Assembly: GCA_018697195.1 (NCBI GenBank)
Contig: CM031857.1
Location: 93,010,617-93,074,616, forward strand
Origin: Certhia americana
Taxonomy: Eukaryota; Chordata; Aves; Passeriformes; Certhiidae
Reading direction: 5' to 3'
DNA length: 64,000 nt
Below the pieces are notes generated by a model, which saw only the letters and a list, made by a program, of their open reading frames with translations, did no database searches and was not told the DNA's origin. Shown in pieces: positions 12,621 through 28,700 of this stretch. Position 1 is the first letter of the stretch, and every line of letters starts with the position of its first letter. Both the position numbers and the translations under genes were made by a program.

Positions 12621-14453
12621 CTAGAAAGTGAAAAAGGTCTGTGTTATTAACACGTTAAAGTAATTTTTTCCTTAAGCTGATCTAGTACTTTATGCCATCA
12701 AATATTGCCTATTTAGTTCTACAATAAGCAGCAGTCACAAACACAGGACTCCAAGCAAAACCATAAATACATCTAGGAATAAAATGCAGAATTTTCAGCT
12801 ACCCAACCACAGGCCTTTGTTACCTGGGCATATAATCTGCTTTGGTAATCTCTACTGTCACTAAAAGATGAGACCTCACACCCGAGGAAGTATATTTTGA
12901 ATCCAAATTTGCACTGCAAGATCTGTTAACACATGGAAATATGTGCTTGTTTCTCCTTTTGCTTCAAGGGAGAGGGGCATACTTTCAATCTGGAGCCAGC
13001 ACAGTGCTACTTTGACACATATGTGATTGCCAGTAACTGTATTACCCCTCTTTTATGTAATATCTATAAAACTCTAATTATAGGATGATATTATGCCCCT
13101 CTCGTCTTTTGTACTGCAGGTGTGGAAATAATTTATAACTTTAGGGAATCCCAGAGCCTGAGGGCAAATCCCCAAGTGAGTATACATTTAACTAAACTAG
13201 ATGTCTCTTCATAGCCTCCAGGTATATATGGAGTAAAGAGATTAGATACCTAGATGATTGATCTTTTAAGATCAAAATTAGATGGTATAAATTAGAGCTG
13301 GTTTTGGACAAAGACTCAGGAAACTGACATAATTTTTGGTAAATAAGTATATGTCAGAGAAACTTGCCCTATTGTTTCATACATATAAGAACTCCAGAAC
13401 TGTTTTGTGAGTATATGTAAGCATTATTGTTAAGACCACACATACATACATAAGTTGTAGTTCTTTCAAAACACCTCTACTGGAACTTCTTGCTTAAATC
13501 AATAATCTCTTGCAGATTTGTACACAGAAGCATTAAATTGCTACAGATATCCTTAAACCATACTAGTTTAAAAAAATATTTGGCATAGTTCTTGTCTCCT
13601 TGCATAGAACTTGAATGAGAAAGGAGGAGGTTAAGAAAAATGAACTTTCACCTGATGAACTGGACATGAGACCAGTAATTATTTTGAGAGGGGGAGCTGC
13701 AAGGATTTCTATTCTATTCTATCTATTGTATGCAGGATTAGAGATTTATAGAGAGCTTTAAACCAAACTTGAAGGACCTTCCTTGATAAACCTTGAGGAT
13801 AATTTATACAAAACATGAAAAGTTAGGCTCATCAAGGAATACAGAATGCATTGCTTTCCTTCATCTACTCATTCATTTCAAAGGTAAAGGAGAACAAGCG
13901 AACTCAAAACCATGCTATGTGCACCATAATGAACTGAGACACTTTGGGACATTTGCAGCACTTTTCTTCTAAACAAAAATCACCACAACAAAATTATGTC
14001 AAAAGAACCCCAAACAAATAAATACTGAATTCATAAGTTATGCATGTGAGCATAGAGAAAATATAAGACAAAATCTGATGTTTAAGTCAGTGAAATTCAA
14101 GATTTGAGCATTCAATTTTAGTAATGCAAGATATTCTAACAGTTTAATAGGTGAAATAAAATGGTCAGTGGGGTAGAATAGCTCATGTTGACAGATTATT
14201 TGTTAACAGAGAGAGTTTTACAAATAGGTTTTGATTGTTGACAAACTGGGCAATTAGAACACATGAGTATTTTTTGCTGGTTTGGGAATAAATGACAAAT
14301 TTATTTTGGCGAATTTTATTTACTACCCCTGAAATATTTCAAGGAAGCAGGACCTCTCAAAGGCATTTGACTGTGTTTAAAAGGATCAAAGTGAGAAGAA
14401 TAAATCAATAACTCCCAGTAACATTTGCAACTGTCTCTGCCTTTATGTCTAAC
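12621..14453 (-). other. MYO16: MYO16 intron, 1,833 bp, phase 1
   Basis: Lies between the two NYAP-motif exons. GT at 14453-14452 and AG at 12622-12621. AT-rich unique sequence; I see no interspersed repeat, RNA gene or open frame of note. Confidence 0.9.
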
Positions 14454-14761
14454 CTTCATTAGCGGTTTCCTTAGAAGCTGCCGACAAGCAAGCGCTAACA
14501 GCCTCGTATGAGGCACTCAGTCGTGTGTTGGGGTCCCTCTTTGGTTTGGGAGGAGGCTGTTTCCTTGGTGATGGCAGGCTATTGCTATCGTCCATGCTGA
14601 AAACAGAATGCAGGGAGGGGGATCTGATGGATGACCCAGCCACAGAATGTACCAAGCCATCCACTGCCATGGGGACAGGGACAGAGCTGGAGTGAAAGTG
14701 CTTAGATGTTCGACAGCCGGCAAAGCTGTCCTCAGAGACCTTCCCACCCTTGTCTTCAGCT
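14454..14761 (-). CDS. MYO16: MYO16 tail exon with first NYAP motif (residues 329-431 plus one base)
   Basis: A 308-nt exon. After [13 protein letters not shown] it enters the NYAP (neuronal tyrosine-phosphorylated PI3K adaptor) region: [20 protein letters not shown], then [20 protein letters not shown] at about residues 395-414. The last block is a hallmark shared with NYAP1 and NYAP2; its SYE tyrosine is a candidate phosphosite, and PPPKPKR is a candidate SH3 ligand. Known role of the family: phosphorylation by Fyn, recruitment of p85 of PI3-kinase and contact with the WAVE1 complex in neurons. Acceptor TGTGTTTTCAG, donor AATGAAG followed by GTTAGACA. Most residues are Ser/Pro/charged, so the segment is probably disordered. 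Confidence 0.96.
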
Positions 14762-16925
<2,164 letters not shown>

Positions 16926-19854
16926 TTAGTCAATATCTTATACAAATTAGAAAAGAAATCTGATAGCATATCAATAGCATAGCAAAATGGATCTCTTTCC
17001 ATTTTCTACTGCCAGGGGTTAAAACAAAGTAGTGACAGTAAATTCATAAATTTGAGCTATCAGAACTCAAAATGTTTATTTTCACTGAATGTTATTTTTT
17101 ATTACATTACAACATAGATGTAATAAACTGTATACATCTTACATATACATAATGTAAGACGTGTACACAGATGTATACTACAGATTGTGAAAGCATATAT
17201 TTACACTGAAAAGGTCAAAAGATAGCTTGTTTCACAATAAAAGCCTGGATAAATTAATTTCATTGAATGCAGTAGGAATTAAAGGATTGCTGTTGGTCAG
17301 CATTAAAAAATGCTTTAATTGTTTCAATGTACCTAATACCCCATCAAGATCACAACCAACACAAGATTTTTTTTTGTTTGCTTAAAGGCCTTTCAGTGCT
17401 CATTTCCTTTCAGCTAAAACAATTAGATTAATTTGATGCAAATTTCTCAAATGCATCTGTCACATCATATCTGCATTTTTCAGTTAAAAGTTTTCATCTA
17501 CATTGCATCAGCTTCATGTATCTATTAGACTTTTTCTTCACACTCTTTGTCAGCTTTATGCTGGGAAAAGATTTTAGTGTATCTCCTATAATAGCTTTCT
17601 GTATCATTTTCCTATGTATGTACATTCATTACAACAAATCCACCCAGCACCCTGGATTTTCTAAAGTAAAGTTCATCAGAAACACAAGGCACAGGACCTC
17701 TGTGGCTATAATAAATATGGCACCATTTTAATCCCAGTGCCTGCAACAGGTGGTGTCAATATTCTCTGAACCTATGTTTTGGCTTCGAAGGAAAACATAT
17801 GCTACTTGAAAGTACTGTGTTTATGTGGGTGTTTGTTTTTCTTTTTTAAAGTTCCACAAGACCATGTTTCTTTCCAGATCTAGAACCACTGCTCTATCTC
17901 ACAGGGAAGAACTTGTTTTAGAATTATTTGTCTGTAGCCTTCAATACTCTAAGTTTTCATCACTTTACATGTATCAAAACCAGGTCAAGCTTCATTGCTG
18001 GTTACTCTCTTTCTGGTCAATTGAAAGTTTTTCATCAGTGAAGTCAGCAGACAATAGCCTGTGTAAGAAGTTTGCTTGAGTTTGGGGGAAGATACTGAGA
18101 ATGCTGATTGCAGGAAAAAAAAGGTTAAAATGCATTACGTATTTAGAAAAACATAGTTAAATTTCAGATTTAAGATCAATGTAGAACAAGAAATGACAAA
18201 GTCAAGCTGAAATAATCTAAAAGAAAAATAGCAACAGAGAAAGATACAATTAACCTTCCATGAATATAAAATGTTATTGAATAAAATAAACAGCAAAATC
18301 ACAGGTTAATGTAAGGTACTTTCTATCATCTTCTAGTGCCTTGTTAGACACTAAAAAAACAATTTCTTTTTTAGAGTTGCTCAGTGCCCAGCTGAAAAGA
18401 TATATGAAAGGCTAATGTTAATATGCTAGTACTGCTTCTATCCAAAATTCACTGGGTTTGAAAACCTTCAAATTCAGATACTTTGAAATAATTTCTAATA
18501 ATAATTTATGATAAACAGCTTTGAAGGTTTATAATTTTATAATCACAACCAATCAATGACTACAATGATATTCCATAAAATCTGACTTCTTTAAACCCTG
18601 AAACATTAATGTACTTACCCAATTTACTTGTAAAGGAAATTATTAGTAAAGATATTGTGGACAATTTTATGAGTATTCATAATAAAGACATTACTAATCT
18701 AAGGGCTACCGTTGGAAAAAGAATGAATACATGCATAGAATATTATCAGAGTTCACTGCTTTCAAATATAAAAAAAAATTAAAGAACTTAATAATAAAAA
18801 AATGCTTTTTCCTAAAATATTCTCTTTAAACTTATATTCTACTGAGCAAAAATAGTAAAGCATCAAATCCTAGATAATTTTTTAAAAATATCTGCATTTT
18901 CAAGTAACATTTTTACAAGTGCCTGTGTGTGCCTGTGTGTGCCTTTAACTTGAAAAAAAAAAAAAAATTGGAAACACAGCCAAAGTTGGTTAAAATTAAA
19001 AATTCAGAGATCAGTTCTCTGATAGGATTCTTAGCAAGCATGAATGACAGCTTAGAGAAGCCTACTAGAATGGTCCAGTAAAATGAGATCCAGTAGAGTT
19101 AATTGTAACAGTTAGAGACTGTGTAGCTACTCTGAATTACATACTTTCACCAAAATGAAGAAGAAACATTCAACAAAGCTTTATTAGGGAGGGTTGGCAA
19201 ATAGACATCTCTGTTCGGCACACATTTTCTTGAAATGAGTAGTTCAGGTTTTTCATTAAATCATAGAAATTTCTTCACACTTCCTTCTCTATGAGAAGAT
19301 TTGAAAGATTTTGGGTTTGGGTAAACACAGAACAATTTTATAACCTAAAGAACTTCTGTGAAATGAGACTGTCAGTTCCTAGACTTGGTTCCTAGACTCA
19401 ACTACTGTTGGGTACTGGGTACTATGATTGCCTTGTGAATTTGCTCCTCATTTATGTAGATCTAAAATAATTCTCACTTATGCAGATTAAAATAATTGAG
19501 GTTAGGACCCACAGGGCAGAAAAATATCTAGTACTTTAGAGTTCATCTAAGGATGAGGATTAGAATAATCAAAATTCCAGTAGACTATGGACCTGGGTTA
19601 AGTGATAAATTTATTAACTATTGTGCATTTAATGTATCCAAGTTAATTCCTCGTCTACATGAACTCTGATGGAAGAACTTCAGCATGATTGTTCTTCCTG
19701 TGAGTAAAAAAAATTTTCACAGTGGTTCAAGTCAAAAAGTATCATCTGTAGTTCTCATGCCTGCAGAAAAAAAGTATGACAGTCTCTAAACTCACAGATA
19801 CATTCTTAAGTAAAAGTGTTTCTACACTTTTACACTTTTTCACTTTAATTTGAC

Positions 19855-19884
19855 TTTTTTTTTTTTTTTTTTTCTTTTTTTTTT
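19855..19884. repeat. Poly-T run
   Basis: Almost pure T with one C, at 19855-19884. Confidence 0.95.
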
Positions 19885-20094
19885 CTTGTGTAAGATAAGT
19901 TTCAGGATACCAGAAAGGACTTAAGTGGTTTGCTTTGTTTTGGGTTTTTTTCTTGCAAGTCCAGAAGATGGGATTGCTAGTTATATTTGAAGCAAAAGAG
20001 TTGATAGTAATTTTTGAGCAAGACCTGTTTCCCCTTAAAGCTAAGCTCTTATTTAGGTATATGATGCTACATTTAAAGCCTGATACAGAAATTA

Positions 20095-20512
20095 GAATCA
20101 TAGAATCAGAGTATCCTGAATTGGGAGGCACCCACAAGGATCATCAAAGTCCAACTCCTGGCCCTGCACAGGACACCCCAAGAGTTATACCTTGTGCCTG
20201 AGAGCATTGTCTGAACAGTTCTTGAGCTCTGTCAGGCTTGGTGCTTTAACCAATTCCCTGGGGAGCCTATCCCAGTGCCCAGCAAGCCTCAAAGTCTCAT
20301 GATGATCCCTTGGGTCCTGTCACTGGTCCCCAGTGAGAAGAGATCAGTGTCTGCCCCTCCACTTCCCTTCATGAGAAAGTTGTAGGCTGGTATGAGGTCT
20401 TCCCTCAGTCTTCTCCAGACTAAACAGGCCAAGTGACTTCAGCCACTTACAGCTTCCCCTCAGGATCCTTCACCATCCTCATGGCTCTCCTTTGGATGTT
20501 TTCTAACAGCTT
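20095..20512 (-). mobile_element. CR1 LINE 3' fragment, minus orientation
   Basis: Begins on the plus strand with AATCATAGAATCAGAGTATC, the reverse complement of the CR1 3' tail, and runs through CCCTGCACAGGACACCCCAA, CCCTGGGGAGCCTATCCCAG and TCAGTCTTCTCCAGACTAAA. About 418 bp, 5'-truncated in the usual way. It lies antisense to plus-strand reading and in the same orientation as MYO16. Confidence 0.95.
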
Positions 20513-22173
20513 TATTTTTTTGTTATATTGTGATTATTGACTAGTTTGGCTCTTATTCAGTATGTTTTCAGGAGAGATCTAGCTTCCAAAGTCCTCTGTA
20601 TGTAAAAGATGAGGGGATAAAAGTGCATTGGGACTGACATCATTACTCACTAAGCATCACTATGTTAGTGTAAAGTATATGGATACCAATTTTAGGATAA
20701 CATAAGAAAAATCTATTGGTACCTTATTCTATTCCAAATCTGCCAGAGCTCTTTGGCATGGCAATTTTACAAGTTTAAAATTGCATCTGTTTACAAAAGG
20801 CAGCTTCTTTCATGAGTTAATGGTATGAGGTTGATGTCTAACTACTGCTTACTCATCCAAGTTCCTGATTTTCTCAGGTTTCCCAGATGACAAAAAGCAC
20901 GCATATAAGCTGTAGCTTTAAATACACACTTTTGGGAAAAATTACTTTTCATATTACCCTAATTAAGGACAATAGAAGCAAAAACAAGAAAAAAAATTTA
21001 AGGATCCAAGAAGCCCTATTATCTTCATTCTTCAGGCAGGCTTTGGTGACCTGCTCTCTTACTTCTGCAAAACATGGACATATCTGAGAATGTTTTAAAT
21101 TTTGGTGTAGGGCTATATTGAAGCATTCTGTTTGCAAATGGTAAATATTTCCTTTCTTTGATAAGCCAGCATAAGGAGAGGAAGAGGGTAAACTATTATT
21201 GCTTTTCAAAAGGCATAAATACAATAGGGTAGTTTGCATGAAAAAAAATCACACCCAAGTTATAAACTCAGATGAACTGTGGTGCCTGTTACCTATAATT
21301 CTCCACATTCATTTCTGATCTGTTAACATTTGGATTTCACTTGCTTCAGGTTTCTCTTGACTTCCTCTTTTTCACTACATGCTTACAGTGAGGAACAGAT
21401 AATTAAAATGAGAGTGGTTTATATCTCTTAAGTCTGCAATATTATGTGTATGACAAAAAAAGAGATTTTTTTCTTTTTAATTTCCTTTAAGTAGGTGAAA
21501 ATAGGAATTGCTGAGACATCAGCCAATTAAGTAAATAATGAATGGTGTGAAGGAAGCTTCTTCAAACAAAGCAATATTCATATTTTCAGCAGTTATTTGA
21601 GACTTTGATAGGAAATGGAGCATAAGTAACAGGAAATCAGGTGGCAGTGGATAGTACCTCCTTTTAAAAATATGCCAAAAATGTCAGTGACCAGGAAAAA
21701 TGCAGGCATAAAATGGGGGAAAAAAAACTAAACATAAAAAACTAGCAGTCAAATAAGAAAGTAGTAAGAAAAGGGGCAAAATAAGGAAAACTAAACACAC
21801 TAACTTATTAGCTTTGCTTTTAGTAATGGTACATTTAAAAATATCCTGATTTTGTATCACTGCTACAATAATTGATATGCAGAAAGAAAGGTGAGATTAA
21901 TGTCTTGAAAAATCACTGAACTTACTCTAAAATGGAAATATTCAAGATCCTCTAAGTTTTAATTGCATTCAAGAGTTTGTCATAAAATTATGTTTGACAG
22001 ACAGAAAGTGCAAGAATCATCAATGCTAATATCATCTTAAAAATCTTTGTATATCTGTAGGGAAATGTATAAAATACAGCAATTATTCAAGGTGGAAAAA
22101 ATCTCTTTGCTATGCAATATTCTGCTCCATGTACAAAGCAACAGCTCAGGAATACTTGTTCTGTAACTGTTAC

Positions 22174-22270
22174 CTTTTTGGCAGGTTATAATTTTCTTCT
22201 GAAGCTGAAGGCACAAATCATTGAGATGGTCAGCTTGCCAGTATTTAAGAAACACTTTTCGAACTCCTAT
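22174..22270 (-). CDS. MYO16: MYO16 converter end and lever-arm exon (residues 215-246 plus one base)
   Basis: A 97-nt exon coding [19 protein letters not shown] followed by [21 protein letters not shown] is the typical end of a myosin converter (compare KVFFRAG or KVFLR in other classes). The helix that follows begins the lever arm and carries the first half of the single IQ-like motif, ITCQK, which continues on the next exon as VVRGFLARQ. The first position of the IQ motif is Cys rather than Ile, so light-chain or calmodulin binding may be weak; this is inference. Acceptor TTTGTATTCTAG, donor CAAAAAG followed by GTAACAGT. Confidence 0.96.
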
Positions 22271-23091
22271 CTAGAATACAAACAACAGAGAAATCATCAA
22301 CAAACCAGGCCAAAACAATGACAGGTAAATAGAGATAGCATGTTAACAATCCAGCAAAGGGTTGAAATAATATCTGCAATTTAGGAACAGTACAATGCCA
22401 ATTCTTTAACAGAAATGCAGTTATCTATCACTTGGTTGAATAAAAGATGTATTTGTAAAGAATGAACAAGCTGTCAGGCAGATAGTTCCACTTCAGTTCC
22501 AAAAATATCCAGAACAAATAGTACAATCTTCAAGTTAAATACAAGTTGGGGGAAAAAACATTCTGTATCTAATTATTCTAATGTGTTAGACAACATAATA
22601 GAAAATAAGGTTTAACTCTTATAAAGCAGAGGGGTGTGTGCATGGAGAAAGGTGACAAGACAAACCCATGTGGAACAGATAGCTGCCATTTGTGGAACAG
22701 GAAGAACTTAGCTGTAGTTGGAGGATGGGAGAAACTCACTCTCATTAGTGACAATGATTCCTAATAATCCAGTAAAATTTTCAGTACTAGTTCCCAGCCT
22801 TGCTTACTGAAGCTGTGCTGTGGATCTCATTTCAGAATCAGAGACAGAGGTACTTGTTAAAAAATAATCTCCTAAGTATTGATTCTGGTCTTGTGTAGTA
22901 TCTGGGTTTAATTAATTTAGTTCTTGAAGTAACAACCATTAGATGTTCTCACTCCTTTAGACACAAATTTAGCTAGTTAGACCAAAGGAAAACACCTTTC
23001 CTTTTATACCTTCTGAACAAGCTGAAACAGTCCTATAAAATTCTTTTCTATATTGTTCTCAAAAGCATTGCTTTCTAACTGACTTAAAAAG

Positions 23092-23145
23092 CCACATACA
23101 ACCTAGCAACTCTAGAACCCACATACAACCTAGCAACTCTAAAAC
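23092..23145. repeat. Tandem duplication, two 27-bp copies
   Basis: CCACATACAACCTAGCAACT appears at 23092 and again at 23119, with one substitution across the 27-base unit (CTAGAA versus CTAAAA). Confidence 0.95.
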
Positions 23146-25615
23146 CAGCAAGTAACAGGGAGAAAAACCCAAACAATAAACCAATCATTTTTCTCAGGAA
23201 TTCTGTAGAATTAACTTTCTCCATTTCACAGAAATAAAAGGAACAGTGCCAGAAAACTGTGCTACCCTAGAAGATTCTAGCTTTTGCCTAACTATTAGTT
23301 TTTTATGGCTAATAAGCATACTGATTAATTAAGTCTGGCTAAAACTGTAGAAATTAATTCCAACTCTTATTTGTCTCCAGCTGACAAGCTCACTGTCTTC
23401 TCACTGAATCATCCTGCTCCTCTGGTGGTTTTTTTTTAAATTTAGAACTGGGAGACAGGTATCTAGAGGGTTAATTGCACACCCTTCCAAATTTCTTTTA
23501 ATCCAAACACTGTCAGATGTACATTCTGGTAGTGTTGGATGACAGAAAGCCAGGACATATATTTCACGACTAAACTCCATTGACTAAGTTCAGAAATGAT
23601 TGTGGCAAATTTTTGTCCCTTGACTTCCCTTCTCTCTACTGGAGAGAGCAACTATTTTGAGTCAAATGTTTTAAAAAGTCTGTAATCCTGAAGTTTGAGC
23701 TAACAATGATGGTGAAATTGTTACTCTTTTAGTTCAAATCAGATGCATTCAAATGGCAAGACTGGAATGCTTTCTTAATTATTTTTTTTTCTGTTAGTAT
23801 CTCTTTTCCCAATAAAATAGTCCCTTTTGAATTATAGCAAAGTGTGTGGAAGTAGGTAATAAAAAGATACATTTTTCTTGTCTCACCATTGTAGAAACTC
23901 AAAAATAGGGAATAGGCTTTCTTTGTATGGTGGCTAATCTGAGGCAACCTCCCTGAGATCCAGTTGTGCAGTAACACACCACTCTTAGGGACACATTCTC
24001 ATCTTCATTTTCTTGACTGCTGACTTCCAGCAATTTTTTTTACTTTTTTTCCTCAGCTTTCAAAATTCTCTATTCACCTGGTGATCTTAACCCTTTGCAC
24101 ATGGAACAGCTTTTTTCCCACCCATCTTGTCAAACCACATACTGAACCTGCATTACTACTAGTTTTGGCTACTAATATCATCATTGTCTTGCTTACATTT
24201 CCTTAAATACAGAATCCTTCTGTAAAAAAATAACTGAATTATTATTCATATAGTTAACTGTAATTGAATTATCATGTGGTTATTATAATTACCTTTTCAT
24301 CTCAGCAGCTCTCAGACAAAGCCTGAGAACAAATACTCAATAAAATTATATTCCTCTACTCTGATTAAATTTTCTCTTTATAGTCCACCTTTCCTTTCTA
24401 GAAATCCTCTACATCACACACTTTTTTTCCTCCTGTTTTAGGCATATACCAAATCATCCAATTTTTCTTTATTTCTGTCCCTTGTCCTTAACTAGTCAGA
24501 GTCCAGACTTCTCCCCCTACTACAGCAATACTGATACTCTGACAGTAGAAAAGGGGATGAAAAGTTGCACTTTCAAACCTTAAAAAAGTTAAAGTTCTTA
24601 TCACTGGTAATGCCCGTGGCAAAATTAACAACCCCATTCTCGATTAGTCTCGTTATTGACACATTAGTTGGTTACATTTAGGCTATATTTAAAATATGTA
24701 ACTCAACTAAGAAATGGCTTGCAATTTATTGTGCAGTGTGCAGTCACAAAATCACAATCCAGACAATTGCTGAAGCTTATGTTGGTTTAGCTACAAGTAT
24801 TTGGCATTGCAGTCACAAAGCTACCTAGGGGACATGCAAAGCCTTACTGCTCTTTTTCTCATCATTCTCATCCACTCTACGAACAATATAAATGGAGTTA
24901 TTGTGGCATCACTTATGCTATGAACTTCATTAGTAGGAGCCTGCTACAATTTTTAAGTGAATGAAGAAATACAAAATGTCAATACAAATCCATTTTTACA
25001 TTCAGATAAAAGCTATTTATAGATTTTTACATCATATGCCAGGTCTACAGAGAGCAGAGCTTTAGACAGAAGCATGTATAGCAGAAACTGCTATTACATA
25101 TTTGATTATGTTAGTACAGATAGAAATCTCTATTGCTTAGTCTTTGAATTATATCTGAGAGCCTGTAAGGCTGACTGAGAGAACAAGATAGTCTCACTGC
25201 CCTCTTTACAGTTCTAGTGTTCAGTGAAAGCAATAATGCTGAAAAATGTTGGAATTTCACATGTCACATATCAAAACAGTTTTTGAGGCTGCCACCTGTC
25301 TTCATTCTGGTCTCTTCTTTAATCACAAAATGTTTCCTGCTTGCCTAGGGGAAAAAAAGTTCAAATGTTCTTCCACTAAAACACTCGCTTTTCAATATTT
25401 TTTCTGGACTAGAAAGTACTCTCATCTGAGTATGAAATTTTAATGTCATTCACACTCCTGTAAAAGTAAACCATCTGTGAATTACAGTCATAGTTATTTT
25501 AATTAGGAAAGCATTAGGGTTTAAAATGCTATTTTTCAAAATGAGACGTCTTTTAAAGACTAAGTAAAATTGCCATTGATGACTACCAAACCTTCAATTG
25601 CTGCTACAGGCCAGC

Positions 25616-25732
25616 TTTTTTTTTTTTTTTTTTTTTTTTTTCCTGGAAGGAAAGAGAAAGAATGGGAAGGAGCCATTCTTTCTTCCTCTTTCTTCTCTCC
25701 CTCTCTCTCTCTCTCTCTTTTTTTTTCCCCCC
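25616..25732. repeat. T26 run and CT-rich pyrimidine tract
   Basis: A 26-base T run at 25616-25641, a purine-rich gap, then a TTTCTTCCTCTTTCTTCTCT stretch with (CT)10 at about 25699-25718, a T run and six C. The open frames here, on both strands, are products of low complexity. Confidence 0.95.
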
Positions 25733-28700
25733 AAATTTTACAGAAAAGGTGTAGGATGTAGAAGTACAGACATTCAAAACTATGGAATGGATGCTGAGAT
25801 GGTGTGTAGGTGGCATGGAGGCAGTATTAGCTCATACTTAATAGGTCTCAAGGGAATCTGTAAAGCTGTTCTTTAGTTTAAAAAAGGCAATTTGTGGGAG
25901 TGCTGTGTGTTTCTGGCAGTACTTTCAAAATAGCTACCTACAAAAGACAGAGAACTATAGTCTAATGATATTTTACACAATGACACACATTTTCACAGAG
26001 CATTAATGAAATTTAGAAAAAAAGCCTTAATACTATTGTAAAATGTGTCTTGCAGTGTACATGTCTACAAAGACATTGTAATGACAAATACAGGGCACTG
26101 ATTTTTAAGGACTGAAAATTTATTTTTAAAGGTTTACTCTCTCTGCTTTGCTTCATACATTTTAAAAGTCCTTCTTTGTCTCTGCAAACTAGTGACATTG
26201 CACTGTGGCACCTACTGAATAAACCTACTTTTTGTTTATTTGTGGCCTTAATAAAAAGTATGTGAATAGTCTGGTATTCAAGCAAGTGATATCAAGCATT
26301 TATATACATTCTTGTCAGGAGCTAGACTTTAGGGAAAACAGCTGTCATTCAGGTCTCTGGGAAAAGGCAGAATAATGGTCCCTCCTTTTCCCTAAACTGG
26401 ACAAACCTAACAACTCTTTGTACTTGTGAGGCAACATGAAGAACTGCCTTACAGGAAAGGAAAGGAAGTGATCAGGAAATATAACACGCGTTTAAGAACT
26501 CAGTAGGGGAAAGCCCTACCCTGGTTTGATCTCATGGGATCTTGGTATTTACAGGACCTATCATTTTAGTCTCCAGAACTCTAGAAACAGACACAGCACC
26601 AAAATGTGGTGGCATATCCTCCTCCCCAGGCCTGCTCTATGATCTCATTCCTAACCTGAGCCAAACCACTCATTCACAACACAGAAGAAACAATAGGAAA
26701 GGGTCTCTTGGCATGAATGAGAAATGCAGGCAACAGGTGGCAGGGAGAGCAATGGCACAGAGAGGAAGCCCTAAGGCAGGAGACTGCAAAACTAATCACA
26801 GACAAATAAGGGATGAAGACTGGGACCAAATATGAAGCAAATTATCTAGAAAAGTGTGAAAAGGCAGGAGAGGTGGGAGGGGAGAGAGGAAGAGGAAGTC
26901 ACGGAATCTAGATCTGACATGCAAAAGATATCATAAAGAAAATTGAGTTAGCAAGACTAGAAATCGTAAGCAAAACCTGAGAGATGGATGGAGAGAGGGG
27001 GGAATATATTCTAGAGGGAAAAATACATATTTTTCATAGAAATAAGAACTAAAAATAGAGCTTTGTGTTGAAAGTGTGAATGTTTATGAGCATTATGAGG
27101 TCAAAATCAACAGTCTGTCCTATTCTCCCACTGAAGGGAAGCACAGATTTGTCTAGAGTGGTACAAAGTCACTGAGTAAGCTTGTGAACAGTGTCTGACT
27201 CAGGCCAGTTTTTGGTAGTACTAGTGAGGTCAGAAGTCCCTCTCTGGTTGTTTCTGCAACTAGCGAATAATTTCCAATATATAATGGAGTGACAAGATGA
27301 AACAAAATTATAATGGGACAATATCATTTTACCGATAAAATTAAAAATTATGAGGGAAAAATTGATACTTGTACTTTAATAATTCCTGTTAGCATGAACC
27401 ACCTTCTGGGATTTTGGTTTTTTTAATTGCCTAAAGGAAAATTGACTTTTAAAATAGGATATTCAAACCAAACAGGAAATTGACTTCAGTTAAAATTACT
27501 AAATAAAAAATGAATGAACTGGCATACAATTTATGGGCTCTAAAGTTTTCCTACTTTAGAGAGAGAAAAAATTAAGAATCCCTTATATATTGGATTGCTT
27601 GCAAAGCACTCCAGTACTTCAGCATATCAGGTAAAAAGCAATTCATATAGTATGACCACTTCAATTTTAAGACAAAACAAACAGTTTTGTTTAAAAAATA
27701 ACTTTAAAAATTCTCTCAACTAAGCATAAAATTTACATATGTAGGATGGCATAGACTTATGCTCATTCCTCTGATTTAATCATATGCTACTTATGTTCTA
27801 CATTCTGCTTTTAATCATAAATATACTTTTTCTCAAAAAAGACCATAGTATTCTAATATTATATACTGATACATTGAAATTTAAAAATACTTAAAGACAC
27901 CTCCACCAAATCAAATAAATGAAACACCCATAGAACAGTAATAAAATATGATTTTTTCTCTGACTGGTAATAACTGTGGATTAGACTTTGTTTTCTCTTT
28001 TCAGTTCTAGAAGTGTTAGAAGAACTTAAAATCTCTAAATGAACTTCTGGTATTTCTCTCTATTGAGGACTTATTCTCTGTTTTAACACTCTTGACTGCA
28101 AGTTTGATAATACAGCTCCACACTGGCAAAGATCATTTTGCCACAAACACTTCTGGCTCCTGAAACAGCTTCAGCAATGTTTGAAGTTGAGAAAGTGTGA
28201 ACTGGAGCTAATGCAGCATTTATCTCAAGCAACTACCTCATTCAGAGCTTCATTAAAACATTCCATCTCCCATGGTGCTTATTTCATATCTGATGAGTCT
28301 TTGGATGATCCCGTTTGAAACTTGTCTTATTCTTTGACAAACAAGTGATCCCTTGTGTTCAGAATTCAAACTACTGATTAGAAGGAACCATTGTGGGTTA
28401 GAAGCAGCAGCCTAAATATTGGAAAGATAAACTAAGACAAAGTTTTTATTAGGAGTTTTTAAGGATTGCTATCTTTAACCCAGATAAGCATTTCTAGCAG
28501 TCAAAGGCTGAAATATTCACTTTCAGGGAATTCTGACCTTTGCAGTGTTAGTATTTAATAGATGCACTTTATAGTAAAAGCAAATTAAATTTATGTTTTC
28601 TTTTTCTTCTGGTATGATACTAGTTGCTTTCATTACAGCAGCTCCATCTGAAATAACTCAGAAGGGTTAATTGCAGACAACTGACCTTAGTTAAACAAAA

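Noticed and set aside
25570..25876. Frames with runs of Phe or Lys
   Set aside because: Created by the T26 and CT-rich tract; no protein character.
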